From JAVBPE01 sp031549865 (GTDB taxonomy: Bacteria; Bacillota_I; Bacilli_A; Acholeplasmatales; Anaeroplasmataceae): DNA of 64,000 nt. The stretch lies in contig JAVBPE010000016.1 of NCBI GenBank assembly GCA_031549865.1, positions 1 through 64,000 of the forward strand, read 5' to 3'. The stretch's first letter is position 1, and the number at the start of each line of letters is the position of its first letter. Both the position numbers and the translations under genes were made by a program. The notes beneath the pieces were generated by a model that worked only from the letters and a program-made list of their open reading frames with translations, did not search any database and was not told the DNA's origin. This document shows, one piece after another, positions 17,356 through 25,942 of this stretch.

Positions 17356-19227
17356 TTAATTTAATCTACATTTTTCTTTATTACAATTAATTAACTTTTG
17401 TAAAGAGTCATTTATTGATTCTTTTTTATTTTGACATCTATTCTCTTTTTTATTACAAGCATCAATCTTGTTTCTACAATCAATTAACTTTGGTAAAGAC
17501 TCATATATTGAAGCACATTTAGTATGACATTTATTTTCTTTCTTATCAGTATAACAACATGAATCAAGTTTTTTCTTGCAATTAGGTATTTTCAGAATTT
17601 TTGTTTCACAATCTTGAAAATCAATAATAATTTTTTCAGTTATTTTTTCATAATTTTCTGGGGCTTTTGTTTCTAGCAAATAATAAAAATCTGATTCTAA
17701 CTCTACTTCAGCCTTACCATTAACAGTATTAACTGTCACAATATATTCATCATTTTTATCAAAAATTTTAAATTCAGCATTTAATAAAATATTTGAATTA
17801 CAAGAATCATGTTTAATAATTACTAGTTTATTTTTACATATTTCTTTAGAATTACTAATCGATAATTCTTTGACAATATCGCAATTTTCAAATGTGATAC
17901 TCTCAGTTTCTTTTTTTATTGAATAGCCTTCTGGAGCTTTAATCTCTTTTAGATAATAAGTACCAGTAACCAATTCATCAAATATTATCATACCTGATTC
18001 ATCTGTTTCCTTATTATCAATTAATTGTCCTAATGATGTTCTAAGTTCGTATATGGCATTGGCAAGTGGTTCTTTGCTATCAAAATCATACTTATGGACA
18101 GTTAATTTTTTATATTTATAGTTTTTAATTTCTAAAACGGTAAATATTCCTTGACTAATACCTTTACTAATATCAATATAATCACTATTCATAATATAAC
18201 CAATAGGCCCCTTTACTTCTTTTAATTTGTATTTTTCATTAATGCAACTCTTAGAATAAGCAATACCTTCTTCATTTGTTGTTATAATATCAATATAATT
18301 ATAATTTTCATCAAAAATTTCAAATGAAACATCTTTTAAAACTGATTTGTCACATCCATCAATTTTTACTATTTTTAATATTTTTGGATTTAATTCAATT
18401 TCAGTACACACTTTAGTTTTTAAAGCATAGGTTGTAATTAATTGCTGTGATGCTTGATCTGAAGTACATAATTCTTTTATATCATAACCGTATGTTATAT
18501 CGCTGCAAATATTTAAATCAATAGGATTTTTTATATCTTTTTCTTTTCCAAAAATATAAAACGGTACTCCAATTTGTATTTCAGAAAGTAAGTTATTAGA
18601 TTCATCTACAATGCTTAAGTTATTATTAATTGTAAATGAATATATACTGTTTTTGGCTAGTATGGAATCTGATTCAATACTAAACGGGCCGTATTTTATA
18701 TTAGTACCATCAAAATTACATTCTGCTTTTGACTTGTTTATATCAATAGTAATAGTATCCTTAACTGACTCCACATCCTTTAATGTCCATCCATTTCCAA
18801 TATTATTTTCCATATAATTATATAGCGCTACAACATTTAATAAATTGGCATCATATAATTCTACAGTCGAATCCGCTAAAGTCCAAATTTTTAGCTGCAT
18901 TGCTCCAATTGTTTCTTCTAATGTCAAAGTTGATATTCCAGTTTTTTCTGCAATATAACTTATTGGGTATAAATCATAGAAATTATTTAAAACATACCTA
19001 ATTTTATTTAATTGATCTATTGATAAAAATTTTTGACATTCATTTGAATCTGAATATTGGGCTGTCCTATTTATTGTCGTATATATATCTATACAAAATG
19101 AATTATGTATAATGTCATTTTCATCTTTCATTAAAAATAATGATGATGTCGTAACTCTTGTTCCTTTTGGCCATTTATAACCAATAAGGCTACTAGTTAT
19201 TCCTCCATCATATATATATGTTGGCAT
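17356..19227 (-). CDS. Thioester-domain and Cna-B repeat protein, no signal peptide, Cys-rich tail
   Basis: 623 residues. Residues ~10-170 resemble adhesin thioester domains: Cys45 in NSFCIDIY and Gln111 in AMQLKIWTLAD could form the Cys-Gln thioester. Three Cna-B/SpaA-type beta-sandwiches follow at roughly 285-375, 378-460 and 465-545, each with a KxKxD/H-type first strand and an LKEVKGP, LKEIKAPEGY or LLETKAPENY Glu motif, as in domains with internal isopeptide bonds. The last ~75 residues hold two imperfect Cys-rich repeats (ENKCHTKCASIYESLPKLID and ENRCQNKKESINDSLQKLIN). There is no signal peptide and no LPxTG. The start follows GGAGGGAAAAA. A spore-surface location would reconcile adhesin domains with no secretion signal; this is inference. 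Confidence 0.75.
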   Translation of the reverse strand: MPTYIYDGGITSSLIGYKWPKGTRVTTSSLFLMKDENDIIHNSFCIDIYTTINRTAQYSDSNECQKFLSIDQLNKIRYVLNNFYDLYPISYIAEKTGISTLTLEETIGAMQLKIWTLADSTVELYDANLLNVVALYNYMENNIGNGWTLKDVESVKDTITIDINKSKAECNFDGTNIKYGPFSIESDSILAKNSIYSFTINNNLSIVDESNNLLSEIQIGVPFYIFGKEKDIKNPIDLNICSDITYGYDIKELCTSDQASQQLITTYALKTKVCTEIELNPKILKIVKIDGCDKSVLKDVSFEIFDENYNYIDIITTNEEGIAYSKSCINEKYKLKEVKGPIGYIMNSDYIDISKGISQGIFTVLEIKNYKYKKLTVHKYDFDSKEPLANAIYELRTSLGQLIDNKETDESGMIIFDELVTGTYYLKEIKAPEGYSIKKETESITFENCDIVKELSISNSKEICKNKLVIIKHDSCNSNILLNAEFKIFDKNDEYIVTVNTVNGKAEVELESDFYYLLETKAPENYEKITEKIIIDFQDCETKILKIPNCKKKLDSCCYTDKKENKCHTKCASIYESLPKLIDCRNKIDACNKKENRCQNKKESINDSLQKLINCNKEKCRLN

Positions 19228-19327
19228 TTTTTCCCTCCTCCATATAGCATATGTTTATCAAAATTTTAATTATACTATTTTTACCTATGGTTATATAAAA
19301 TAAATACATATCTTAAAACTTTTAAGA

Positions 19328-19369
19328 TAAAAAACATAGTCTAGTAAATTACCTAGTCTATGTTTTTTG
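19328..19369 (-). terminator. Terminator of the DUF2589/DUF6765 operon
   Basis: AAAAAACATAG and CTATGTTTTTT enclose further CTA/TAG and GTAA/TTAC pairing. A/T runs on both sides allow action in either direction. Confidence 0.75.
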
Positions 19370-19398
19370 TTTATAAATTACTTTAATAAATACATTTC

Positions 19399-20481
19399 CT
19401 AATCTCTACGGGGTTGTGGTTTACCATAAAGATCAATTAAAAACTTATTTGCATATCGATTAAAAGCATAATATTCTTCACTTGCGGGATAAGAAGTTAT
19501 ATAACTATATTCTGGAAAAAATATTTCATTAAATTCATTTTTATCATAAGAATAATTATAGTTAGTTAAATTTTTCCAATGTGCTTTTATTTTATCAAAT
19601 TCATCTTTATTTTCTGGATCATTATATTCAAACATAAATCCTCGATTTAATTTTCCAGTAATATTATTTATTTCATCAATATTAACAATATCAATACCTT
19701 TTAATGATTTTAAATATTTAAAAATTTCCACCCCTGCTTTAATAAAACAACTACTATTATTTCTTTCATAAAATATTCCATACTTTTTCATTTTATAACT
19801 TATAAAAGTTAAATCTGGTAAATGTCCAACTCCGCCATGTCCAATTTTAGCTAGTTTAGCTATCTTATATACAGCATCTTTATATTTTTTTGACACATCC
19901 ATATCTGTTACATTATTAGTTACTAATTCAATATCGAAATTATTACAATCATCTTGATAACCAGAAAATAATGCATGAGCATATGTATCTGCAAATACGT
20001 GTAATAACATTCCAATTCTCATTAATGCTCTTTTTTTAGTAACTGAATCTTTTGCAGCATTAAATTCAGTTTTTGCTAAGTTAAGTTGATTAGATATAAA
20101 AGAATCATCTTCCAATGTTGCTTCATGTGTTTTAAAATCATTTTTATCCATATGGCTTTTGTTAAAAGGAACAAAATGAAATGGTGACACAATAAATTTT
20201 TGGCTCTTTTCTAATTCTAGATGTACTAAATCTGTATTATCAGAAAAGCCTGTTGTTGCAGGATCGAACTCTCCAAATGGTAGACTACTACTTCTATATA
20301 AATCGTATCCCAAATCACCGTCTTTAATATCTTGTGGGATATTGTTTAAAGTTCTATATTTAAAAGAATTATTATCATCAACAAATTGTGAATATTTAGC
20401 AATTTGTTGTGCATCATCTTCTTCAAATCCTGCTTCTAATGCGATTGTTTTAACCGCAAAATAATGAAATACTATATCCAT
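19399..20481 (-). CDS. DUF6765-like protein, putative metal-dependent hydrolase fold
   Basis: 360 residues, last gene of a five-gene operon. It begins MDIVFHYFAVKTIALEAGF, the typical start of DUF6765 proteins. His/Asp motifs resemble zinc phospholipase C/P1-nuclease-type all-helical enzymes: His6, the DD at 35-36 (FVDDNN), HFVPF (102), and especially LLHVFADTYAHAL, an H-x3-D-x3-H set at 161-169, then GHGGVGHLPD. No signal peptide is seen, so any substrate is intracellular unless exported otherwise. The family has no known function; hydrolysis of lipid or nucleotide is inference. The start follows AAAGGAG; the gap to the upstream gene is 44 bases. Confidence 0.65.
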   Translation of the reverse strand: MDIVFHYFAVKTIALEAGFEEDDAQQIAKYSQFVDDNNSFKYRTLNNIPQDIKDGDLGYDLYRSSSLPFGEFDPATTGFSDNTDLVHLELEKSQKFIVSPFHFVPFNKSHMDKNDFKTHEATLEDDSFISNQLNLAKTEFNAAKDSVTKKRALMRIGMLLHVFADTYAHALFSGYQDDCNNFDIELVTNNVTDMDVSKKYKDAVYKIAKLAKIGHGGVGHLPDLTFISYKMKKYGIFYERNNSSCFIKAGVEIFKYLKSLKGIDIVNIDEINNITGKLNRGFMFEYNDPENKDEFDKIKAHWKNLTNYNYSYDKNEFNEIFFPEYSYITSYPASEEYYAFNRYANKFLIDLYGKPQPRRD

Positions 20482-20525
20482 AAATTCTCCTTTATTTTTT
20501 TAAAATTTAAGACTTATTATTATTC

Positions 20526-21080
20526 TTACAACCCTAATTGCGGTAATATAGTTTCTAATATTACCTTTGCATTAAATATACCTAATAATCCCGAAACGTG
20601 CGCATAGTATGGCGATATTTCTGGATCCATTTTGGCAATACTTATTAAAGTATCAGCACGTTCTAATGCATTAATTTTTTTTATCTCAGGTTGTTTAATT
20701 AAAATTCTTGAAACAATTTGTCGCCAAATATCTGAGCCTTCTTCATATGCTTTTCTATCTTTTTCAAGAAAAATCTTTATTTCTTTCTGAATTGAATCTA
20801 AGCAACTTACAGCATATGCATCTTTTTCTTTCCGCAAATTCCTATGCTTAAGTGAAGCTACAGTTAAATTTTCACCTTTAAATACTAATAATTTTTCTGT
20901 AGCAAGGGCAATATCTGAAGATAGGTATAGTCTATGTTCATCAGTGAATGCTTGTAATTTTGCTAAATAATCTAAACTACTAATATAAAACGATCCAGAT
21001 GTTAATTTTAGTTTAGATGTTAAACTTGATATCTCTAATAATAATGAATGTAATTGAGAATAAAGTGCATAATTTAACAT
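20526..21080 (-). CDS. Helical protein of unknown function in the DUF2589 operon
   Basis: 184 residues, nearly all predicted helix, with no membrane segment, signal or Cys-rich motif. Notable stretches are LTSKLKLTSGSFYISSLDYL, and a charged middle (KHRNLRKEKDAYAVSCL). Its ribosome binding site AAGGTGATAT is 14 bases after the end of the preceding gene, so it is in the operon. I do not recognise the family. Context suggests a partner of the DUF2589-type proteins. Confidence 0.55.
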   Translation of the reverse strand: MLNYALYSQLHSLLLEISSLTSKLKLTSGSFYISSLDYLAKLQAFTDEHRLYLSSDIALATEKLLVFKGENLTVASLKHRNLRKEKDAYAVSCLDSIQKEIKIFLEKDRKAYEEGSDIWRQIVSRILIKQPEIKKINALERADTLISIAKMDPEISPYYAHVSGLLGIFNAKVILETILPQLGL

Positions 21081-21094
21081 TATATCACCTTATC

Positions 21095-21958
21095 TTATGT
21101 CAATGACAAATAACGTTTTTCTTTGCCATTTGCCCCTTCTTCTACTACAAGATTCAAATCTTGTTCTTTTATTTTCATTTTAATATGCATCAAGCAATCT
21201 TTCGTTGCATATTCATTCATTTGCGTCGTTTGAATATCAATATTAACACCAGCATTAGAATACATAATTTTTTTAAACTCGAAAAACATTAAACTACCAA
21301 TAAAATCTGTCGATTTTTTTATAGCTTCTTCAGAGTAATATGGTCTATCATCTTCTGAATATGTTCTTACATCCTTCCACATTTCACGCAATAGTTGTTT
21401 TTTAAAATCATCTGTAAGATCTAGGATTTTTAATATTTCATAATTATAATTTTCCATATATGTTTCTATATTTTTCAGCATTTTTTCCGTAATATTCTTT
21501 GCAGATTCTGTAAATGCATCTAAAATCATTTCAGAAAACTCGTATTTTTCAATATTAAATTTCTTTTTTAAACGATTGTTTGTTTCTTTACCTGCTTCAT
21601 TACGAATAATTTCTTCACTTTTTTCCTTGCTTTCGTTTTCCTCTTGCACTTTTTCTCTTTCACGAACAAAGTTAAATTTATAGCCTCGAAGCAAATGAAT
21701 TGGCAACTTTTCACTTATTGATTTTAATAAAGTCTCTTTTTGTTTCACAAATTCTTCTGAACTTTTTGTAATTCCTACTACCATAACTGGAACCTCAATC
21801 TCGGCCTCATCTATTATATAATGGGGAATAGGTAAGGTTTTTACAAAAGGATCAGCATGGTATTGTTCACTGACCGAAGCTGCAGAATAATCTGCATATG
21901 TACGGGCATTCGCAATATCTGAGATAAGTTGACCAACAAAAACTGATAACGATACCAT
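21095..21958 (-). CDS. DUF2589-associated protein
   Basis: 287 residues. The N-terminus (MVSLSVFVGQLISDIANART, then LPIPHYIIDEAEIEVPVMVVG at about 40-60) looks like the N-terminal half of proteins found beside DUF2589 genes, and LPIPHY... echoes the LPIPFIRI motif of the next-door DUF2589 protein. A strongly charged coiled-coil-like stretch (about 103-135) and a helical C-terminal half follow, ending in strands at 250-285. No membrane segment is seen. Translation starts after an excellent AAAGGAGGTG. Its role is unknown; tight linkage predicts a shared complex with the DUF2589 protein. Confidence 0.55.
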   Translation of the reverse strand: MVSLSVFVGQLISDIANARTYADYSAASVSEQYHADPFVKTLPIPHYIIDEAEIEVPVMVVGITKSSEEFVKQKETLLKSISEKLPIHLLRGYKFNFVREREKVQEENESKEKSEEIIRNEAGKETNNRLKKKFNIEKYEFSEMILDAFTESAKNITEKMLKNIETYMENYNYEILKILDLTDDFKKQLLREMWKDVRTYSEDDRPYYSEEAIKKSTDFIGSLMFFEFKKIMYSNAGVNIDIQTTQMNEYATKDCLMHIKMKIKEQDLNLVVEEGANGKEKRYLSLT

Positions 21959-21993
21959 AAACTACACCTCCTTTAAAATTCTATTTTATTTTT

Positions 21994-22878
21994 TTAAGCG
22001 GCAACCGGTGCTTGCGATAATTTAGGCACAATAGACTCTTCTAATATATCTAAAATTCTTGATAAGCCAGCTGGCATTTCATCTTGTATTGCATGAACTT
22101 TAATATTAAGTGAAAATTCTTTTTTCACTTCTTCACTACTAGATGTTTTCTTTTGATTAGATACTGATGCATTTATGGAAGTACTAGCGTTAATTCCCCA
22201 CTTCTTAAAACCTGCGCTGCTGTTTGATCCAAATTTAGAATCAGATTCAGTAGATGAAGACGTTTGACTTATTGAATTAATTTTTACGTTTAATTCAATA
22301 TCCGTTGAAGCAATGCGAATGAATGGGATAGGTAGCATTGTCAAAATTGGAACTTGCAACATCATATCTTGGTAAACTGCAGGAGACATTTCTTTTGCAC
22401 CGCGTAAGCACACTTTTAAGACAGCCCCTTCTCCAAGTACTGCTTTATCTTTTGCGATTAATGAAAGAGAGTAATCCTCAAATTCTTTCAATAATATTTC
22501 ATTTTCTGGCTGAACGTCTGCAGCAATAATTGCTCCTTCACTATTCACTTCAAATGATACTTTTACTTTACCAATTTTATCAATTGTATAATTTTCTTCT
22601 ATAGCTTCTTTTTTATAGCCTTTACCACCGTTATCTATTTTTATATATAACGATGCACTAACGCCAGGTAAATATGGTCTTACTTCTTTTGGATACTTAA
22701 ATTCAACATAAATAGGCTTCACTTGATTGCCGTTTTCATCATTGACAAAGCCTACACTTTTAATAAAATTAACACTTGTCATTGATGAATTATTTTGTGC
22801 TTTTACTACCGCATCTAACGCACCACCAATTATTTGGTCAAATGCTAAAGATGATAATTCTTGTCCTGGTTCATACAT
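21994..22878 (-). CDS. DUF2589 family protein
   Basis: 294 residues. The DUF2589 signature is present: VPILTMLPIPFIRIASTDIE (about 178-197), a long Ser-rich strand region with a WG (GFKKWGINAST), and the terminal VHAIQDEMPAGLSRILDILE (about 262-281). The N-terminal ~170 residues (beginning PGQELSSLAFDQIIGGALDAV) form a second, beta-rich part. It has no signal peptide. The family has no established function. Second gene of the operon, 32 bases after the scaffold-like gene; AAAGGAG precedes the ATG. Structural or membrane-associated roles are speculation. Confidence 0.75.
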   Translation of the reverse strand: MYEPGQELSSLAFDQIIGGALDAVVKAQNNSSMTSVNFIKSVGFVNDENGNQVKPIYVEFKYPKEVRPYLPGVSASLYIKIDNGGKGYKKEAIEENYTIDKIGKVKVSFEVNSEGAIIAADVQPENEILLKEFEDYSLSLIAKDKAVLGEGAVLKVCLRGAKEMSPAVYQDMMLQVPILTMLPIPFIRIASTDIELNVKINSISQTSSSTESDSKFGSNSSAGFKKWGINASTSINASVSNQKKTSSSEEVKKEFSLNIKVHAIQDEMPAGLSRILDILEESIVPKLSQAPVAA

Positions 22879-22910
22879 ATTTTTATTCTCCTTTATTCTC
22901 TCTTTTTTGA

Positions 22911-23285
22911 TTATTTTGAAGAATTTCTATATGGTTTTAAAATATAAGTTATTTCACCATCAAATAAATATGGTTCATTTTTTTTGATTGTTTTAATTTG
23001 TTCAAAAAGACCGATTATCTGTCCATTTTCGATAGTGATATCGCTAAGCTTAAGTAATGCCTTAACAGCAACTATATTTTTTGCTCGATGTTTACAAAGT
23101 TCGATTAATATTAAATAATCTTTTTTTAATTCTTTTACTTTTTCTAATTCATCATTTAGATATTGCTTTTGATTATTAAATTCAGTAATAAGAATTTCAT
23201 ACTTTTTTACTTTTTCTTTATATTCTTTTAAACTTGTATTTATATAATCAAACCTGTGCTTCGGCACCATTTTTTCTTCTTCCAT
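22911..23285 (-). CDS. Phage scaffold-like (GP20 family) coiled-coil protein
   Basis: 124 residues, first gene of the operon. The order of features matches phage minor structural/scaffold GP20: an N-terminal VPKHRFDYINTSLKEYKEK, a long coiled coil (about 20-72), then NIVAVKALLKLSDITIENG and the terminal QIKTIKKNEPYLFD. Phage scaffolds guide capsid assembly; no capsid, portal or terminase gene is nearby. It is shorter than typical phage members (~180). The start follows AAGGAG. The similarity is by eye but covers both conserved ends. Confidence 0.65.
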   Translation of the reverse strand: MEEEKMVPKHRFDYINTSLKEYKEKVKKYEILITEFNNQKQYLNDELEKVKELKKDYLILIELCKHRAKNIVAVKALLKLSDITIENGQIIGLFEQIKTIKKNEPYLFDGEITYILKPYRNSSK

Positions 23286-23332
23286 TTTTTCTCCTTATTC
23301 ACTTTTTTACGCGGGAGTGTCCACGATTAAGG

Positions 23333-23352
23333 AATATGTTTTCGTACATATT
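23333..23352. promoter_or_regulatory. Inverted repeat upstream of the DUF2589 operon
   Basis: AATATGT (23333-23339) and ACATATT (23346-23352) are perfect 7-base arms with a six-base spacer, about 50-65 bases before the first gene of the operon. A regulator site is plausible. Confidence 0.4.
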
Positions 23353-23464
23353 AAACGAATTTAAATAATATTAGATTGCTTTAATATTTTAATACTTAAG
23401 AATCATAATAATTATTTATAAGATTATTATATTCTTCAATAAATGATTTGAGGTGCTGCATTTT

Positions 23465-23815
23465 TCATTCTTGATCAATTTGGTTAATTGTTTCTAAAGT
23501 GATTAAACCATCTATTGCTGCGCAAATAACTGTATCATAAACTATTTCTTCTTTCCATGCAAAATAAGTACGTTTTTCAATATAAAAATCTTCATAAACT
23601 TGTTCCCAAGATTTATTGTTTAATATACATTTCTCTAAAAATTTACTTTTTTCTGGATTTTTTTTATAAAATTTAATTACTTGAGTTATTACTTCGAACA
23701 TTTTGGCTTCATGATTCGATTTAATTTCTCTATTTTCTTTAATTAATTCTACATTATTACTATAATTTAGATAACTTTTTTTTATTTTTGAAATTAATTC
23801 GCTTGTAACTATCAT
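23465..23815 (-). CDS. ArpU/RinA-like helix-turn-helix protein
   Basis: 116 residues. The C-terminal half (SWEQVYEDFYIEKRTYFAWK followed by DTVICAAIDGLI) has the helix-turn-helix arrangement of phage late-gene regulators of the ArpU/RinA/DUF722 type, where a similar WxxIAxxLxISxRTxYRWK occurs. It lies 180 bases upstream of the phage-scaffold-like operon in the same orientation and follows a terminator. It is a good candidate regulator of that operon; direct control is inference. Confidence 0.55.
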   Translation of the reverse strand: MIVTSELISKIKKSYLNYSNNVELIKENREIKSNHEAKMFEVITQVIKFYKKNPEKSKFLEKCILNNKSWEQVYEDFYIEKRTYFAWKEEIVYDTVICAAIDGLITLETINQIDQE

Positions 23816-23850
23816 AAAAAACTACCCCTTCCTCATTAATTATTATATAA

Positions 23851-23886
23851 CAAAAAAAGTCCTGCATTGGTGCAGCACTTTTTTTG
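23851..23886. terminator. Bidirectional terminator before the ArpU-like gene
   Basis: AAAAAAAGTCCTGCA (from 23852) pairs, with one bulge, with TGCAGCACTTTTTTT (23871-23885) around a TTGG loop. It separates the 25.7-23.9 kb operon from the ArpU-like gene. Confidence 0.85.
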
Positions 23887-23950
23887 TTATTTTGATAGTA
23901 ATGAGTCTTTTACAACTCATAATAATGTATTATTTTTTTAAAATAAAAAA

Positions 23951-24424
23951 TTAATTTGCGATTTTATTTTCAAAATCAAAATGATAGAAATTTACTCCAT
24001 GATCAATTCTAAGAATCCCTTTAGTTAAATATATTGCTAAAATGCAACAATTTTGATCATTTTCTTTATTTGCTAAATCATACCAATCTTTAAAAGCATT
24101 ACGTAATTTTTCTCTGATATATCTATTAGAAGGTTCTAAAACCCACCCTAAATTTTTCCCTTTTCCACTACTAAAAAAATCTTCAAAATTAACTGATATT
24201 GAGACTTCAGGATTTTTTTCAATTTCTAATATTTTATTTGACAAAGCATGCGTAGTGATATAAAATACGCCATCCTCATAAAATGCATCAACATCTCTAA
24301 CTTTTGGTTTTGGATTACCCTCATCACTCAATTCTAACGAAATAGTAGCTAATGCTACTACATTGTCTTTACCATTTCCAAATTTTTTGTTTAGTAAGTT
24401 CATTCCTTCTTCATATTTACTCAT
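23951..24424 (-). CDS. Pyridoxamine 5-phosphate oxidase-like flavin-binding protein
   Basis: 157 residues, split-barrel fold: VVALATISLELSDEGNPKPKVRDVDAFYEDGVFYITT, then LEIEKNPEVSISVNFEDFFSSGKG and a C-terminal LTKGILRIDHG. Such proteins bind FMN or related flavins and serve as reductases or oxidases of small molecules. It is the last gene of a three-gene operon led by an XRE regulator, two bases after the DUF6273 gene. The substrate is unknown. Confidence 0.75.
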   Translation of the reverse strand: MSKYEEGMNLLNKKFGNGKDNVVALATISLELSDEGNPKPKVRDVDAFYEDGVFYITTHALSNKILEIEKNPEVSISVNFEDFFSSGKGKNLGWVLEPSNRYIREKLRNAFKDWYDLANKENDQNCCILAIYLTKGILRIDHGVNFYHFDFENKIAN

Positions 24425-24426
24425 TA

Positions 24427-25041
24427 TTATTCTCCTTTTTGATCTATTTTAAGCCATAATGCTGGACGAACACCACCTTTATTATAACCATCAGCTATAT
24501 TTCCCTTAAGGATATTATTACCTTGGATACCAATATTTCCATCCCCATGTATATAGATTGCTTTTAAACTTACACGTCCTGGTGTTCTGACCCACCACCA
24601 AGCTGTATGGCCATCTACCATCAAAATTCTTTTATTATTATTATTAACATCTTTTCTTTGAAACCAATAGTTTTGATTTTTGCCTTTATTATATAATTTG
24701 TCACTACTATCACCAAAATATTTACATGCAACTTCAACTAGATTTAAAATAAATATTTTATCTTCTGTATCCTCTCCACCTTTTGTATTAAACCAAGGGT
24801 TATCTGGATTTTCATTTATAACGGGAATTATTTTTATTTTGTCACAATCCTTAAATTTGTCATAAAATTCTGTATTAAGATATTTTCTTAAACTACACTT
24901 TGCCCATGTAATATCTTCATATTTATTATGATAAGCACGTTGTTCAATTCTAGTGGTTGTAATAATTAATGCTTTATCATCTTTTATATCAAGAATTAAC
25001 CACTCATAATCACCAAATACTAATTTATCACCAATATTCAT
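24427..25041 (-). CDS. DUF6273-like domain protein
   Basis: 204 residues with the order typical of DUF6273 proteins: GDYEWLILDIKDDKALIITT at the start, WAKCSLRKYLNTEFYDKF in the middle, and TAWWWVRTPG...GGVRPALWLKI at the end. This fold resembles C-type-lectin/sulfatase-modifying modules. No signal peptide or membrane segment is seen, so it is probably cytosolic. The function is unknown. It is 10 bases after the XRE regulator gene. Confidence 0.72.
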   Translation of the reverse strand: MNIGDKLVFGDYEWLILDIKDDKALIITTTRIEQRAYHNKYEDITWAKCSLRKYLNTEFYDKFKDCDKIKIIPVINENPDNPWFNTKGGEDTEDKIFILNLVEVACKYFGDSSDKLYNKGKNQNYWFQRKDVNNNNKRILMVDGHTAWWWVRTPGRVSLKAIYIHGDGNIGIQGNNILKGNIADGYNKGGVRPALWLKIDQKGE

Positions 25042-25051
25042 ATCTATTCCT

Positions 25052-25729
25052 TTATTCTATTGCAATACAAATTTTCATATAATCAATACCTTCTTCTTGA
25101 TATTCATTTTCAAAAGCAAAATGATCATATGTATATCTATTAACATTAATATATTGAAAAGCAGATTTAAAAGCATTTGATATTAAATGAAAAGGATTAT
25201 CCATTGGATTCTTAACAATTATAGTTACATAATTTTGTGATTTTCTTTTTTCAACAATTAATGACTTATTACATACTTCAAACCCACTTGGTAATACCAA
25301 AGCTGCTGTATAGCCATGCATATGATATACATTTATTTGTTCTTGTGATAAATATGGAAAATCCCATCCAATTATTTTAGGATTAACAATATTTAGTTTT
25401 TTTGCTATCAACATCATTTTTCTTATTGCATCATCTTCAGGTTCAGGAGAAATTACAGTGTACTTAATATATTCAAATTCTTCTAATTTTTCGATTTTAA
25501 TTTCTGAATATGCTTCATTTACAATTTTTATATTACCAAATAGTAATTCATCAGAATTACAATTAAACAAATTGCATATTTCTTTTATCTTATTAAGTTC
25601 AGGATTTCCTTGATTTAATTCCCATTTAGATATCGTTTGTCTAGATACATTTAAAAGTTTTGCAAGCTCTTCTTGGGTCATATTTTTATGCATCATTCTT
25701 AAGTATTGCAAATTTTGTCCAAAATTCAT
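25052..25729 (-). CDS. XRE-family regulator with GyrI-like effector domain
   Basis: 225 residues. Residues 1-62 are an XRE helix-turn-helix (MTQEELAKLLNVSRQTISKWELNQGNPE). Residues ~75-225 resemble a GyrI/AraC-effector ligand pocket (EEFEYIKYTVISPEPEDDAI... ending FAFENEYQEEGIDYMKICIAIE). It likely senses a small molecule and controls its own operon (DUF6273 and flavin-binding genes). A dyad covering its -10 box (25747-25764) supports self-repression. Confidence 0.8.
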   Translation of the reverse strand: MNFGQNLQYLRMMHKNMTQEELAKLLNVSRQTISKWELNQGNPELNKIKEICNLFNCNSDELLFGNIKIVNEAYSEIKIEKLEEFEYIKYTVISPEPEDDAIRKMMLIAKKLNIVNPKIIGWDFPYLSQEQINVYHMHGYTAALVLPSGFEVCNKSLIVEKRKSQNYVTIIVKNPMDNPFHLISNAFKSAFQYINVNRYTYDHFAFENEYQEEGIDYMKICIAIE

Positions 25730-25746
25730 TTATTTCACCTCTATAG

Positions 25747-25780
25747 TCAATATTATACTATTGAACTTGCAACATCTCAA
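25747..25780 (-). promoter_or_regulatory. Promoter and putative operator of the XRE operon
   Basis: On the minus strand: TTGAGA (25780-25775), a 17-base spacer, and TATAAT (25757-25752). The perfect dyad TCAATA-6-TATTGA (25747-25764) covers the -10 box. A second palindrome, ACTTATAAGT, lies at 25814-25823. Confidence 0.65.
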
Positions 25781-25942
25781 CCAACCATAAATTGCTTTTT
25801 TAGAAGTTTTCGCACTTATAAGTTGCTAATATAACCTTTTGTTTTCCGCTCTTAATTAAATTTTTTTAAATGTAAAGAAATATTTATAGAATAAATAAAA
25901 AAACAATTAACTTTCAATAATAGAAAATTAATTTTTTATTTA

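Noticed and set aside
19399..23815. Intact prophage
   Set aside because: Only scaffold-like and regulator-like genes are present; no integrase, terminase, portal, capsid, tail or lysis genes and no attachment repeats were seen.
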